Positions 17,022 through 25,981 of a stretch of DNA of 64,000 nucleotides are shown here, piece after piece. Numbering within the stretch: the first letter of the stretch is position 1; the number at the start of each line of letters is the position of its first letter. The translations under genes and the position numbers were made by a program. Source of the DNA: Hyphomicrobiales bacterium (GTDB lineage Bacteria > Pseudomonadota > Alphaproteobacteria > Rhizobiales > Devosiaceae); assembly GCA_004144345.1 (NCBI GenBank), contig SEEL01000003.1:1-64000 (forward strand), written 5' to 3'. The notes beneath the pieces are model-generated. The model was not told where the DNA came from. It did no database searches and saw nothing but the letters and a program-made list of their open reading frames with translations.

Positions 17022-18320
17022 TTAGCTCTGCTTGGCGCGGGCGAGGATCGCCGCGGCTTCCGCATGGAACTGCTCGCCGCCCTGCTCGGGCGTAAGCTGG
17101 CCGAAGCCGACTTCCTGGGCCTTGGTGCGCAGCAGCGGATTGCTGATTTCACCGGCCGCCTGGGGCGGCGGCGGCGGCAGCGCCCCGAGCAGATCGCCGA
17201 GGTTGGACACGTAGCTCAGAGCCGCCTGGCTCTGCGCATCGAGGCCCGGCGCGATGGCGGCGCGGGTCGAGGCATCGCAGGGGATGCCGCGTTCGACGCC
17301 AAGGATGGCGCCGGCTTCTGCCGTGCCGATGAAGAAGTTGATGAACTTGGCGGCGTCTTCCTTGATGGTGGACGAGCCGCCGACCGAGAAGAACATCGAC
17401 GGCTTGCGGTAATGGCCGCCACCCGTGCCCGCCGCGATGCGCGGATAGTTGATAAGGGTGAGCGGGTCCTTGTTGGCGGCCTGGAAGCCCACCAGCTGGT
17501 TGGAGTGCGCGTAGGTCGAGGCGGCCTTGCCCAGCGTGATCATGGTCGTTTCGATGGCGTCATTGGCATCGAGCGCCTGATCTTCCGGCGACACGGTGAC
17601 ACCAGCGGCACGCAAATCCGCCCACAGCTGGAACCAGGCCACGGCGTCTTCCACGTCGAAGGCAAGTTGGCCATCGGCGGTGTAGAGCGCCTTGCCACGC
17701 TGGCGCAGGAAGTTCTCGAGCGCCGGCTCGAGGAAGCTGTTGTCGCTCCACACCTTCATGCCCGCGCGCTTGTTGCCCGAATTGAACTTTTCGGCCAGCG
17801 CCGGCAGGTCGGCATAGGAGAAATCGCGCGTCGGCAATTCGACGCCGGCTTCCTCGAACGCGGCGACGTTGAGCAGATTGGCGGCCGAGTTGGCGCCCAG
17901 GCTAATGCCGTAGAGCTTGCCATCGACCTTGCCGCCTTCGAGCTGGTCGGCATCGAAATCGCTGAGGTCGAGCGCGTTGCCGACGAACTCGTCGAGCGGC
18001 GCGATGGAGCCGCGCGTCGCATATTCGACGATGTAGCGGTAATCCATCTGGATGACGTCGGGCGAGTTGCCGCCGGCCACCTGGGTGGCGAGCTTGGGCC
18101 AGTAGTCGCCGAAGGCGGCAAAATCGCCCTCGATCGCCGTGCCGCTGGCCTTGGTGTAGAGGTCGGTCACGCCATAGGTGCGGTCGGCGCGCGCCTGGCC
18201 GCCCCAGAAGATGAGGCGCATACGTTCGGCAGCGGCCCGCGCCGGGCCGCCCAGAGCGGCCGCAGCCGCAAGCGCCGTCGACCCCATAAGGAATTCGCGA
18301 CGGCCAATTGAAAAGGTCAT
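17022..18320 (-). CDS. Tat-exported sugar ABC transporter substrate-binding protein (CUT1)
   Basis: A 432-residue extracytoplasmic binding protein of family 1. The N-terminus carries a twin-arginine signal (GRREFLMG, then an Ala-rich stretch, cleavage near ARA at about residue 30). The mature part begins MRLIFWGGQARADRTYGV and contains FAAFGDYWPKLATQVAGG NSPDVIQMDY, the usual ligand-cleft entry pattern. It is the first and probably most expressed gene of the operon. A perfect TTGACA and a TGCAA-N3-TTGCA site lie upstream. The sugar is unknown; the Gfo/Idh genes downstream hint at a polyol or glycoside. Confidence 0.92.
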   Translation of the reverse strand: MTFSIGRREFLMGSTALAAAAALGGPARAAAERMRLIFWGGQARADRTYGVTDLYTKASGTAIEGDFAAFGDYWPKLATQVAGGNSPDVIQMDYRYIVEYATRGSIAPLDEFVGNALDLSDFDADQLEGGKVDGKLYGISLGANSAANLLNVAAFEEAGVELPTRDFSYADLPALAEKFNSGNKRAGMKVWSDNSFLEPALENFLRQRGKALYTADGQLAFDVEDAVAWFQLWADLRAAGVTVSPEDQALDANDAIETTMITLGKAASTYAHSNQLVGFQAANKDPLTLINYPRIAAGTGGGHYRKPSMFFSVGGSSTIKEDAAKFINFFIGTAEAGAILGVERGIPCDASTRAAIAPGLDAQSQAALSYVSNLGDLLGALPPPPPQAAGEISNPLLRTKAQEVGFGQLTPEQGGEQFHAEAAAILARAKQS

Positions 18321-18418
18321 GTCGTAGTCCTCCCGAGTGTGAAGCCGGGATTTCCGGCCCCATTGCTGTCAGCGAAATGCGGCTCTTGGGGGCCGCTAAG
18401 TCACCGGATGGTTACTAA

Positions 18419-18458
18419 CGAATACGACTGACATGTTACTGTCAATGCAAACGTTGCA
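18419..18458 (-). promoter_or_regulatory. Promoter with adjoining inverted repeat for the CUT1 operon
   Basis: Reading leftward, TGCAA-N3-TTGCA (18458-18446) lies immediately upstream of a consensus TTGACA (18445-18440). A weak TATTCG (18424-18419) follows at a short 15-base spacing. A regulator bound at the repeat could touch the polymerase. No regulator gene lies in this operon. Confidence 0.4.
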
Positions 18459-18510
18459 ACGATGCAAAAACGCGGGAAGGACGTCGAGTCCGGTCGTTTA
18501 ACTTGTCTGA

Positions 18511-21447
18511 TCAGTGTTGCGTGATTGGCACGGCCTGAGCCAGCGGCTCGCCGGCCCTGAGGTTCACCCGATGGCGCGGGGCGTTGATGCCCGAGCGCAT
18601 GGTGGCGCCGAGGCGGATTTCGCCGTCGAAGCCGAGCGGCAGCACCGCCCCGTCGCGCAGGAACACCGGGATGGAGGCGAGCGGCGCCGCGATGTGATGC
18701 GAGCGGCCGCCCTCGTACCAGCGCTGTTCGAACAGATGCCACCAGCGGCCAGCCGGGAGATAGACGTCGCGCGAGAAGACGCCTTCCTCGATGACCGGTG
18801 CGACGAGCAGATCGCGGCCGAGCATGTACTGGTCCCATAGCTTGCTGGCGGTCGCATCGCCCTGATGGTCGAGCAGCATGGCACGCATCAGTGGCGTCTT
18901 GGCGGCGACGCAATGCGCCGCTTCCTGCTCGAGATAGGGCAACAGCTGCATGCGCAGATTGGCGTAGAAGGCGTAGCCGGTAAGCGCGCGCGGGTCGCCG
19001 GAACGCTCAGCGATGTTCCACGGCGTCCGGTCCTGGTTGAGCTCGGCCTTGCTCTCGGCGTGGTACTGCATGATCGGGCAGAAGCAGGCCATCTGCGCAC
19101 CGCGCAGATAGAGTTCGGCGCTCGGCACTTCGCCGGAGAAGCCGGCAAAGTCCCAGCCCCAGAAGATGACGCCCGACATGCCGGCGCTCAGGCCGGCGAG
19201 CAGGCTGCGCTTGAACGCATCCCAGGTGGAGCGTTCGTCGCCCGCCCAATGCGCCGGGAACGTCTGCGCCCCGGTGTAGCCGGCGCGCGAGAAGCAGATG
19301 CCGCCATTCTGCTGCGCGAAACGGTAATAGGCGGCGATGTAGTCACGCGGATAGCGGTTGCGGTTGAGCAGGCCATCGGTGCCGTCGGCGAAGACGAGGT
19401 CCCTGCCCCACACCATCTCGCCGCCATCGGTCTTGAAGCCATCGACGCCAAGATCATCGATGAGATATTGGCGCTTGCCCAGCCACCAATCGACGCCCTC
19501 GCGATGGGTGAAATCCATCAGCAGCGAATCCTTGAACCAGCCCTCGGGCAGGCGCAGCGCCTCGCCGTTCGGATGGCGCACCCCATAGTTCTGCGCTAGG
19601 AAGTGCTGCTCGTCGCGCTGCTTCTGCGCATGGCGAAGCGCGGCGGTCTGCTTGATGACGGGGATCTGCCAGAGGATCAGCTTCAGCCCATGCTCGTGCA
19701 GGTGCTCGACCATACCCTTCGGGTCGGGCCAGCGGCCCCATTCGGGAAAGGTGAAATCGCCGTAGGTGAAAGCATCGCTGCCGGGCTTGCCGGCATAGGT
19801 CGCATCGTTCCAGATATAGAACGTCGCTTCATCGCTCCAGGCTTCGATGACGAGGACGGTGGCGGGGATGCCATGTTCCTCGGTCAGCGCCACCTGTTTC
19901 TCGATCTCGGCCTGATTGTCCCAATTGTTGGAACTCATCCACGGGCCAAGCGCCCACAGGGGAACGTTCACCGGATCACCGGTGGAGGCGAGGAACTGTG
20001 CGACCTGCTCGTTCACCGAGCCGGTGAGGAAGTCGAGCTGCAGGTCACCCGCCTCGACGCCGAGCAGGGTGACGCCGGGCTCACGGAAATCGAACCACGA
20101 ATAGGAATCGGTCGCGAGATGGAGACCAAAGCCCTGGTCGGTGTAGAACACCGGCATGGGGATGTAGGTGCGCAGCCCCTGGTTCTTGTACTGGTTGTAG
20201 ACGAACTGATCGACGCGGTTGCCGGCCTGGTTGAGGGCATTGTAGCGCTCGCCGAGGCCATAGATGCCGGCCGGCGCGTGGCGGAGCCTGAGCGAAATCT
20301 CGCGCACCTTGCCGGTGGCATCCTCGATCCAGCTGACATCGGAAAATCTGACGCCATTGAGCTCGAGCGGGTCGAGATCGGTCTCGGTACCCGCGACCAC
20401 GGCGATGCGGTTGCCATCGACGGCCAGCTGGCCGCCATGCTTGCGCGCCAGCACCTCATAGCTGAATTCGGGGCTGGTGGTTTCGGAATGGTGGCGGAAG
20501 CGCAGGCGATAGCGCGGCGTCGCGCCCGCCATGCGCGCCGGCAGCACGAACTCCCAGTGCGTGGCCTCGAAGCGGCCGGCGATCACCTCACCATCAACAA
20601 TACAGTCGAGCGGCTCGTCTTCACTGTGCGGCAAGGCAATGGCGCGGACCAGCACCTCATCCTCGGCCGTGATGAGCTTGGGGAAACGCTCCTCAAGCAG
20701 CGGTTCGTAGCGATTGCCATTGCCATCCGGCAGATGGCGGACAAAGCGCTTGTCGAGCTGGCCCATGCGCTTCAGCCGCTTGCGCACGATCTTGCTGACG
20801 ACGCTGTCGCCGGCCAGCAGATCGCGCGAGCGGCCATAGCTGCCCTGCTCACCATAATACCAGGCCAGCATCTGGCGCTCGCCGGGCGTGGCATCGCTGC
20901 GCTCGGCAAGGCGGCGCGCGGCATCGACGAGGATGAGATCTTCGGCATCAAACAGGCCGAACGGCACGGCGGTGAGCAGCGCGTCGAAGCCGAGCGTCGT
21001 CCGGTCGGACGATGACATCAGCGTGCTGCCGCCGGTGTGATGGGCATAGACATGGTTCTTGGCGGGCGCCACGAGCTGCGTGAGGTCGGGCCGCTGCAAC
21101 ACCTGATTGGCGAGGCGCAGGGCGCCGGCCCAGAGCGCCACCTGCCAGGTGTCGCTGAATGCATTGTTGGTCGGGCGCATCTCGCGGCGGAGCGCATCGG
21201 CGACGCGGCTGATCGCAGCGTCGGCCGCACGGACGAGCGAGGCATCGCCGCTGATGTCGGAGAGCGTGCCGGCAAGGAACAGGGCCAAGCCCGCTTCAAG
21301 CGTATCGCCCGCCCCGCGGAGGCGCTCGGCGATAGAGGCGCGGGCGGCCTTCGGGTCGTCGAGCAGCGCCGCATAAAGATCGAAGAACCAGGCATGGCTC
21401 TCCCAGAGCGGCACGTCGCGGGTGATGGTGTCGGAGGGCATAATCAA
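18511..21447 (-). CDS. Glycoside hydrolase family 31 enzyme with long N-terminal extension
   Basis: A 978-residue cytosolic protein (no signal peptide). The GH31 catalytic barrel is clear: nucleophile D674 in GFKTDGGEMVWG and general acid D737 in HWAGDERSTW, with the substrate-binding segments WALGPWMSSNNWDNQ and PVIKQTAALRHAQK. The motif pattern KTDxGE is that of alpha-xylosidase/alpha-glucosidase members such as YicI. YicI's nucleophile is near residue 416, so about 250 extra residues precede the usual fold: a helical region (10-230) and a beta-rich segment (about 250-335). It is the last gene of the LacI-controlled operon and probably cleaves the imported glycoside. Confidence 0.92.
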   Translation of the reverse strand: MIMPSDTITRDVPLWESHAWFFDLYAALLDDPKAARASIAERLRGAGDTLEAGLALFLAGTLSDISGDASLVRAADAAISRVADALRREMRPTNNAFSDTWQVALWAGALRLANQVLQRPDLTQLVAPAKNHVYAHHTGGSTLMSSSDRTTLGFDALLTAVPFGLFDAEDLILVDAARRLAERSDATPGERQMLAWYYGEQGSYGRSRDLLAGDSVVSKIVRKRLKRMGQLDKRFVRHLPDGNGNRYEPLLEERFPKLITAEDEVLVRAIALPHSEDEPLDCIVDGEVIAGRFEATHWEFVLPARMAGATPRYRLRFRHHSETTSPEFSYEVLARKHGGQLAVDGNRIAVVAGTETDLDPLELNGVRFSDVSWIEDATGKVREISLRLRHAPAGIYGLGERYNALNQAGNRVDQFVYNQYKNQGLRTYIPMPVFYTDQGFGLHLATDSYSWFDFREPGVTLLGVEAGDLQLDFLTGSVNEQVAQFLASTGDPVNVPLWALGPWMSSNNWDNQAEIEKQVALTEEHGIPATVLVIEAWSDEATFYIWNDATYAGKPGSDAFTYGDFTFPEWGRWPDPKGMVEHLHEHGLKLILWQIPVIKQTAALRHAQKQRDEQHFLAQNYGVRHPNGEALRLPEGWFKDSLLMDFTHREGVDWWLGKRQYLIDDLGVDGFKTDGGEMVWGRDLVFADGTDGLLNRNRYPRDYIAAYYRFAQQNGGICFSRAGYTGAQTFPAHWAGDERSTWDAFKRSLLAGLSAGMSGVIFWGWDFAGFSGEVPSAELYLRGAQMACFCPIMQYHAESKAELNQDRTPWNIAERSGDPRALTGYAFYANLRMQLLPYLEQEAAHCVAAKTPLMRAMLLDHQGDATASKLWDQYMLGRDLLVAPVIEEGVFSRDVYLPAGRWWHLFEQRWYEGGRSHHIAAPLASIPVFLRDGAVLPLGFDGEIRLGATMRSGINAPRHRVNLRAGEPLAQAVPITQH

Positions 21448-21466
21448 ATCCAGTCGCCGAAGGAGT

Positions 21467-21490
21467 GGCCGGGGATCGAAACCCCCGGCC
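21467..21490 (-). terminator. Intercistronic hairpin after a binding-protein gene
   Basis: GGCCGGGG (21467-21474) pairs with CCCCGGCC (21483-21490) around an 8-base loop. It lies 21 bases past the binding-protein stop codon and before the GH31 gene. There is no T tract, so a role in protecting the upstream mRNA, or partial termination, is more likely than full termination. Confidence 0.6.
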
Positions 21491-21510
21491 GTCCGGCTCG
21501 AGAGGGAGCG

Positions 21511-22746
21511 CTAGAGGATGTTCTTGACCGCGGCAGCGGCGTCGGTGAGCGCCTGCTGCGGCGTCTTCTGGCCGAGCTTGGCGGCTTCCAGTTCCTGGCC
21601 GACGATGTCGGTGAGCTGGGTCCAGTTGTTGATGACCGGAGGGGTGACCGCGGTATCAAGCGCCTGGAACACGACTTCGCGGCTTTCCGGCTTGGGCTGG
21701 TCGAGATAGCCCTGCACATAGGCCGGATCGCTGACCGCCGGCAGTTCCCACGCGGCCCCGATGCGGATTTCGACCGCTTCCTTGGACGAGGTGAGGAACT
21801 TCAGCCACTCATAGGCCGCCTGCTGGTTGGCGCTGGTCGCCGACACCGCCACGCCATTGGCGAAGAAGTGGTGGGCCTTGTTAGTCTTGCCCGGCTCGAG
21901 CGCGATATCCCAGTTGAAATTGGCGTTGGCGAGGAAATCGCCGAACATCCAGATGCCGGTGCGCAGCATCGCCACCTTGCCGGCCTTGAACAGATCGCCG
22001 TCGGTCTGCCCGGCCATTTCGGCGTCGGTGGGCGTGACGTGATGCTTGTTCACCTTGTCGACCATCCACTGCAGCGTTTCGATATTGGCAGCGGAATCGA
22101 GGGTGACCTCGGTCTTGTCGGCATTGAACATCGAGCCGCCATTCTGCGCGATGGTCTTGTAGAATTCCCAGAACTGGATGGGCGCCAGCGTGCCCCACAC
22201 GCCATTGGCGGCGTCGGTGAGCTTCTGCGCGGCTTCAAGTTCCTCGGTCCAGGTCCAGTCGGCGGTCGGATAGGCGACGCCGGCCTTGTCGAAGAGGTCC
22301 TTGTTGTAGAACAGAACGACGTTCGAGAACGATTCGACCAGCCCGTACTGCTTGCCGCCCTGCGAGAAGGCCGCCAGCGCCGTGGGGTTGTAGATCGAGG
22401 TTGAAAAGCCCGTATCGGCCGCGATCAGCGGATCGAGATCGGCCAGAACGCCACGGTTGGCGAAGGCGACGAAGTTCTCGTAGTTCAGCTCGAACGCATC
22501 GGGCGCCTGCCCGGCGGCGATCACCGTCTGCAGCTTGGTGAAATAGTCGTTGTAGGCGGCCGTTTCGACCTCGACATTGATGTCAGGATGCGCCGCTTCG
22601 AACGCGGCAACCGTCGCGTCGAGTTCCTCCAGATAGTCGGGCGCCGCCGAGAACGTCATGTACTTGACGGTTGTCTGCGCGAAGGCCGGGCTGCTGATTG
22701 CAGTCACCAGCAGCAGGGCGGCGATGGATTTATGCACGAATGTCAT
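21511..22746 (-). CDS. CUT1 sugar ABC transporter substrate-binding protein
   Basis: A 411-residue periplasmic binding protein with a Sec signal peptide (about residues 1-23, cleavage at AFA-Q). The mature start VKYMTFSAAPDYLEELDATVAAFEAAHPDINV and the AGQAPDAFELNYENF segment are characteristic of family 1 sugar binders. The order in this operon is regulator, two permeases, binding protein, glycosidase. A hairpin follows the gene. Given the GH31 neighbour, an alpha-linked glucoside or xyloside is a reasonable ligand, but this is inference. Confidence 0.92.
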   Translation of the reverse strand: MTFVHKSIAALLLVTAISSPAFAQTTVKYMTFSAAPDYLEELDATVAAFEAAHPDINVEVETAAYNDYFTKLQTVIAAGQAPDAFELNYENFVAFANRGVLADLDPLIAADTGFSTSIYNPTALAAFSQGGKQYGLVESFSNVVLFYNKDLFDKAGVAYPTADWTWTEELEAAQKLTDAANGVWGTLAPIQFWEFYKTIAQNGGSMFNADKTEVTLDSAANIETLQWMVDKVNKHHVTPTDAEMAGQTDGDLFKAGKVAMLRTGIWMFGDFLANANFNWDIALEPGKTNKAHHFFANGVAVSATSANQQAAYEWLKFLTSSKEAVEIRIGAAWELPAVSDPAYVQGYLDQPKPESREVVFQALDTAVTPPVINNWTQLTDIVGQELEAAKLGQKTPQQALTDAAAAVKNIL

Positions 22747-22772
22747 TCTGTATCCTCCTCAAAAGGGGTCCC

Positions 22773-23600
22773 CTATTTCAGCCCAGTCGTTGCCAGACCC
22801 TGGATGATGTATTTCTGGGCGAAGACGTAGACGGCGATGATGGGCAATGTGCCGATCACGGCGCCGGCCATCAGCACGCTCCAGTCGGTGCCGTAGCGGC
22901 CGTTGAGGAACGAGAGCCCCACCGGCAGCGTCATCATCGACTGGTTCGAGGTGATGATCAGTGGCCACAGGAACGCGTTCCAGCTGGCCATGAACGAGAA
23001 TACGGCCAGCGTCGCGATGGCGGGTCGCGCCAGCTGCAGGCCGATGGTGAAGAAGATGCGGACATAGCCCGCGCCATCCATGAACGCGGCTTCCTCCACT
23101 TCGCGCGGCAGCTTCAGATAGAACTGCCGCAACAGAAACGTGCCGAAGGCGCCAAAGCTCGAAGGCAGGATGAGCGCCTGGTAAGTGTTGCCCCAGTCGA
23201 GCCAGGTCATGAGCACGAACAGCGGCACGAGCGTCACCTGCTGCGGGATCATGAGGGTGGCGAGATAGGCGTAGAAGATGATCTCGCGACCGGGGAATTT
23301 GATGCGCGCGAAGGCATAGCCGGCCATGGCGCAGTTGAGCACCATGATGGCCGTGCTGACCACCGACACGAAGATCGAGTTGATGAGGAACTGGCCCATC
23401 GGCATGGTGCCGAAGATGCGCGTGTAATTGTCGAGCGTCGGCTCCTCGGGCACCAGCTGCGGCGGCATGACGAAGATCGCCTGCCCCGATTTCAGCGAGG
23501 TCGAGAGCATCCACGCAAAGGGCAGCAGCATCGCGGTCGCGCCCAACAGCAGCAGGGCGTAGGTGGCATAATCGGCAGGGCGGAGGACGCGGCTAGCCAT
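22773..23600 (-). CDS. CUT1 sugar ABC transporter permease (MalG-like)
   Basis: A 275-residue six-helix permease ending in the typical KYIIQGLATTGLK tail. The EAA loop reads EVEEAAFMDGAGYVRIFFTIGLQLARP. The ATG at 23600 overlaps the end of the upstream permease by eight bases; sequence further upstream in this frame lies in that gene. It should pair with the product of the gene at 23593. No ATPase gene is in this operon, so an outside ATPase, possibly the one at 12011, must energise it. Confidence 0.93.
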   Translation of the reverse strand: MASRVLRPADYATYALLLLGATAMLLPFAWMLSTSLKSGQAIFVMPPQLVPEEPTLDNYTRIFGTMPMGQFLINSIFVSVVSTAIMVLNCAMAGYAFARIKFPGREIIFYAYLATLMIPQQVTLVPLFVLMTWLDWGNTYQALILPSSFGAFGTFLLRQFYLKLPREVEEAAFMDGAGYVRIFFTIGLQLARPAIATLAVFSFMASWNAFLWPLIITSNQSMMTLPVGLSFLNGRYGTDWSVLMAGAVIGTLPIIAVYVFAQKYIIQGLATTGLK

Positions 23601-24477
23601 CGGATCGGTCCATCCGTTTCTGCAGGATATTCTGGGCCAGCGTGACGGTGAAGATGAGCGCGAACAGCACCCAGCTGATGGCCGAGGCGTAGCCCATCTG
23701 GCCGTAGCCGAAGGCGTTCTTGTAGATGAGCTGGACCATGGTGGTGGTGGACCCCACCGGCCCGCCATTGGTCATGATGAAGACCTGATCGAACACCTGG
23801 AACGACGAGATCAGCGAGATGGTGGTGACGAAGAAGGTGGTCGGTGCCAGCAGCGGCCAGGTGATCGACCAGAATTTCTGCCACGCATTGGCGCCGTCGA
23901 TCTCGGACGCCTCGATGAGATTCTCGGGGATCTCCTGCAGGCCCGCCAGATAGATGACGGTGACGAAGCCGATATCCTTCCAGATGGTGGCGAGGATGAC
24001 GCCCGACATGGCCCAGCTGGGATCGAACAGCCAGCCGGGGCCCTGGATGCCAATCAGCGACAGCAGCCAGTTGATGAGGCCGTATTGCGGATTGAGCAGC
24101 CACTTCCAGACCAGCGAGACCGCCACCCAGGAGGTGACGACCGGCACGAAATAGATGGCGCGAAAGATGGTGCGGCCCTTGAGCCGGCGATTGAGCAGCA
24201 GCGCGATGCCGAGCCCGATGGAAACCACCGCCGGCAGGTAGCCGAGAATGAAGGTCAGCGTATTGCGCAGCGCCTGCTGCACCGCGGGATCGCTGACGGC
24301 GCGGACGTAATTGCCGATGCCGATCCACTGGATCGGCGTCAGCAGATCCCATTTGGAAAAGCTCAGCACCAGCGAGGAGATCACCGGCAGGATGTAGAAG
24401 GCACCCATGCCGATGAGGCTGGGCAACAGCAGCACCGCGAGCGCCAGATATTTGCCGCGACCGGTGACGCCGTCCAT
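23593..24477 (-). CDS. CUT1 sugar ABC transporter permease (MalF-like)
   Basis: A 294-residue permease. The first helix (YLALAVLLLPSLIGMGAFYILPVISSLVLSF) is followed by SKWDLLTPIQWIGIGNYVRA, and the EAA loop is NLIEASEIDGANAWQKFWSITWPLLAP. Its ATG overlaps the stop codon of the LacI-type regulator gene (ATGA). Regulator and transporter are therefore co-transcribed, and the regulator should control its own synthesis together with uptake. Confidence 0.93.
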   Translation of the reverse strand: MDGVTGRGKYLALAVLLLPSLIGMGAFYILPVISSLVLSFSKWDLLTPIQWIGIGNYVRAVSDPAVQQALRNTLTFILGYLPAVVSIGLGIALLLNRRLKGRTIFRAIYFVPVVTSWVAVSLVWKWLLNPQYGLINWLLSLIGIQGPGWLFDPSWAMSGVILATIWKDIGFVTVIYLAGLQEIPENLIEASEIDGANAWQKFWSITWPLLAPTTFFVTTISLISSFQVFDQVFIMTNGGPVGSTTTMVQLIYKNAFGYGQMGYASAISWVLFALIFTVTLAQNILQKRMDRSDG

Positions 24478-25493
24478 CAGCGCCTCCGCCGGACGCTGTC
24501 GCGGCGGACGATCGTGGTGGGCACGAAGGTCTCGCGGGCGGTGGCGCGCTTGCTGAGGATCGAGGCGATGAGGTTGCCGGCGAGGCGGCCCTTTTCGGCG
24601 ATCGACTGGTCGACGGTGGTAAGCGCCGGATAGACCATGGTCGAGATCGAAAGATTGTCAAAGCCCATCACCGAGATGTCGTCGGGGATGCGCTTGCCGA
24701 GCTTATGAAGTCCGGCAAGGAGGCCCGCCGCGATCAGATCGGCGGTGCAGAAGGCGGCGGTGACATTGGGATGCGCCGCGAGGGCACTGGCGGCGCCGCT
24801 GCCCCAGTCGAAGGTGACGGAGCCCGAAAACACCAGCGATGGATCGTAGGCGATGCCGGCGGCCTCGAGCGCGCGGCGATAGCCGGCGATGCGGCGTTCC
24901 ACGACGCCATCGGTGCGGATGACGCCGGTGACCACGGCAATATCGCGATGCCCCTCGGCGATGAGGTGGGTGACGGCCTCGAAGGCGGCCTGCTCGTCAT
25001 TGATGCCGAGGCGATAGAAATGATCATCGTCGATATAGGAGTCGATCAGGAGCGTCGGCAGGTCGCGCGCCTTGAGCTGCTCGTACAGCGCCTCCTTGTA
25101 GACGCCGAGGACGATCAGCCCGTCCATGTTCCAGCTGGTGAGGATGTCGAGCTTGGCGCCGCGTTCGCCGACGCCCGAGAGCATCATGTAATAGCCCTCG
25201 GCGCGCAGCGCCGTTTCAATGCCGCTGACGATCTCGGCATAGAACGGATTGTCGAGCAGCAGCGCGTTCTGATTCTCGGTGAAGGGGATCAGCACCCCGA
25301 CAAGGCGCGAGGCGTTGGAGACGAGCGAGCGTGCCGACATGTTGGGCGTGTAACCGAGCCGGGCGATGGCGGCGTTGATTCGCTCGACCGTTTCGGCCGA
25401 GGCCTTGGCGGCGCGCCCGTTGATGACGTTGGACACCGTCATGGGCGACACGTTTGCCGCCAGGGCAATGTCCTTGATGGTCGCTCGCGCCAC
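24477..25493 (-). CDS. LacI-family transcriptional regulator of the GH31/CUT1 operon
   Basis: A 338-residue repressor. The N-terminal helix-turn-helix (TIKDIALAANVSPMTVSNVINGRA) and hinge helix (SARSLVSNASRLVGVLIP) precede a sugar-binding-protein-like core. The start is the GTG at 25493, with GGAGGA six bases upstream. It is the first gene of the operon that encodes two permeases, a binding protein and a GH31 enzyme, so the inducer is probably the sugar released by that enzyme. Two operator-like palindromes with the central CG typical of LacI proteins lie in the leader and promoter region (25508 and 25578). Confidence 0.93.
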   Translation of the reverse strand: MARATIKDIALAANVSPMTVSNVINGRAAKASAETVERINAAIARLGYTPNMSARSLVSNASRLVGVLIPFTENQNALLLDNPFYAEIVSGIETALRAEGYYMMLSGVGERGAKLDILTSWNMDGLIVLGVYKEALYEQLKARDLPTLLIDSYIDDDHFYRLGINDEQAAFEAVTHLIAEGHRDIAVVTGVIRTDGVVERRIAGYRRALEAAGIAYDPSLVFSGSVTFDWGSGAASALAAHPNVTAAFCTADLIAAGLLAGLHKLGKRIPDDISVMGFDNLSISTMVYPALTTVDQSIAEKGRLAGNLIASILSKRATARETFVPTTIVRRDSVRRRR

Positions 25494-25507
25494 GCTGGTT
25501 CCTCCGA

Positions 25508-25523
25508 GGTATAGCGTTAAACC
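25508..25523 (-). promoter_or_regulatory. Candidate LacI operator O1
   Basis: GGTATAGCGTTAAACC is a 16-bp palindrome around a central CG with 6 of 8 pairs matching. Its right half is identical to that of O2. It lies 15 bases from the regulator's start codon, overlapping a TATACC that may be the -10 element. Confidence 0.6.
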
Positions 25524-25577
25524 TGCCCGGTTTGCCTTGGCCGCCGATCTGAGATGGCGCTGGCAAATTCTTGAGAC

Positions 25578-25593
25578 GGTTTTACGTTAAACC
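25578..25593 (-). promoter_or_regulatory. Candidate LacI operator O2
   Basis: GGTTTTACGTTAAACC is a palindrome with 7 of 8 pairs and central CG, the LacI/GalR operator layout. The centre is exactly 70 bp from that of O1, a distance that could allow looping by a tetramer or cooperative binding of two dimers. Confidence 0.62.
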
Positions 25594-25654
25594 GACAGAA
25601 TGTATCGCGCGGCGCGAACCGGGAGTCAAGTTGGGCGAGAGGGACAAAAGCAAA

Positions 25655-25680
25655 CCGCGCCATCCCTGGGGATGACGCGG
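25655..25680 (-). terminator. Terminator of the 91-residue protein gene
   Basis: CCGCG-C-CATCCC (25655-25666) pairs with GGGATG-A-CGCGG (25669-25680). On the minus strand it is followed by TTTGCTTTTG. It lies 25 bases after the stop codon of the leftward gene at 25706. Confidence 0.7.
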
Positions 25681-25705
25681 TGGAAAATCGGCAGCCGCAA
25701 TGAGG

Positions 25706-25981
25706 TCAGACGGCGTGCAGCGCGAAGGCGCGCTCGGGCATCGGCACCCGGCGGGGCCGCGGCTGGTACTGGAGCAGCGGCGAAGGCGAGCGGGCATCGA
25801 TGATCCCCGACTGCAGGCCTTCGAGCCGCTCATCGAGCAGTTCGGCCAGTTCGCCCTGGTAACGGCCGTGGCGGAAGCCATCGATGATCGTCACGATCTC
25901 GGCACTGCGCAGGCGGTATTCGTCATCGGGTTCATTATCGAAACGGCGGACTTTGATCGCCGGCCAACGGTCAGAAAGCAT
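25706..25981 (-). CDS. Hypothetical 91-residue protein
   Basis: I do not recognise a family. The protein is charged and soluble, with a C-terminal Pro/Arg-rich tail (QYQPRPRRVPMPERAF). Its middle (IIDGFRHGRYQGELAELLDERLEGLQSGI) is predicted to be helical. The ATG at 25981 has a convincing ribosome binding site (GGAG six bases upstream), and a terminator follows, so this looks like a real monocistronic gene or the last gene after the two-component system. The response-regulator gene stops 83 bases away, on the far side of its start, and is transcribed in the same direction. Confidence 0.65.
   Translation of the reverse strand: MLSDRWPAIKVRRFDNEPDDEYRLRSAEIVTIIDGFRHGRYQGELAELLDERLEGLQSGIIDARSPSPLLQYQPRPRRVPMPERAFALHAV

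Noticed and set aside
16014-18311. A 765-residue rightward reading frame
   Set aside because: It is opposite the MalF-like permease and binding-protein genes, whose domains are clear, and has the Arg/Glu-rich look of antisense frames.
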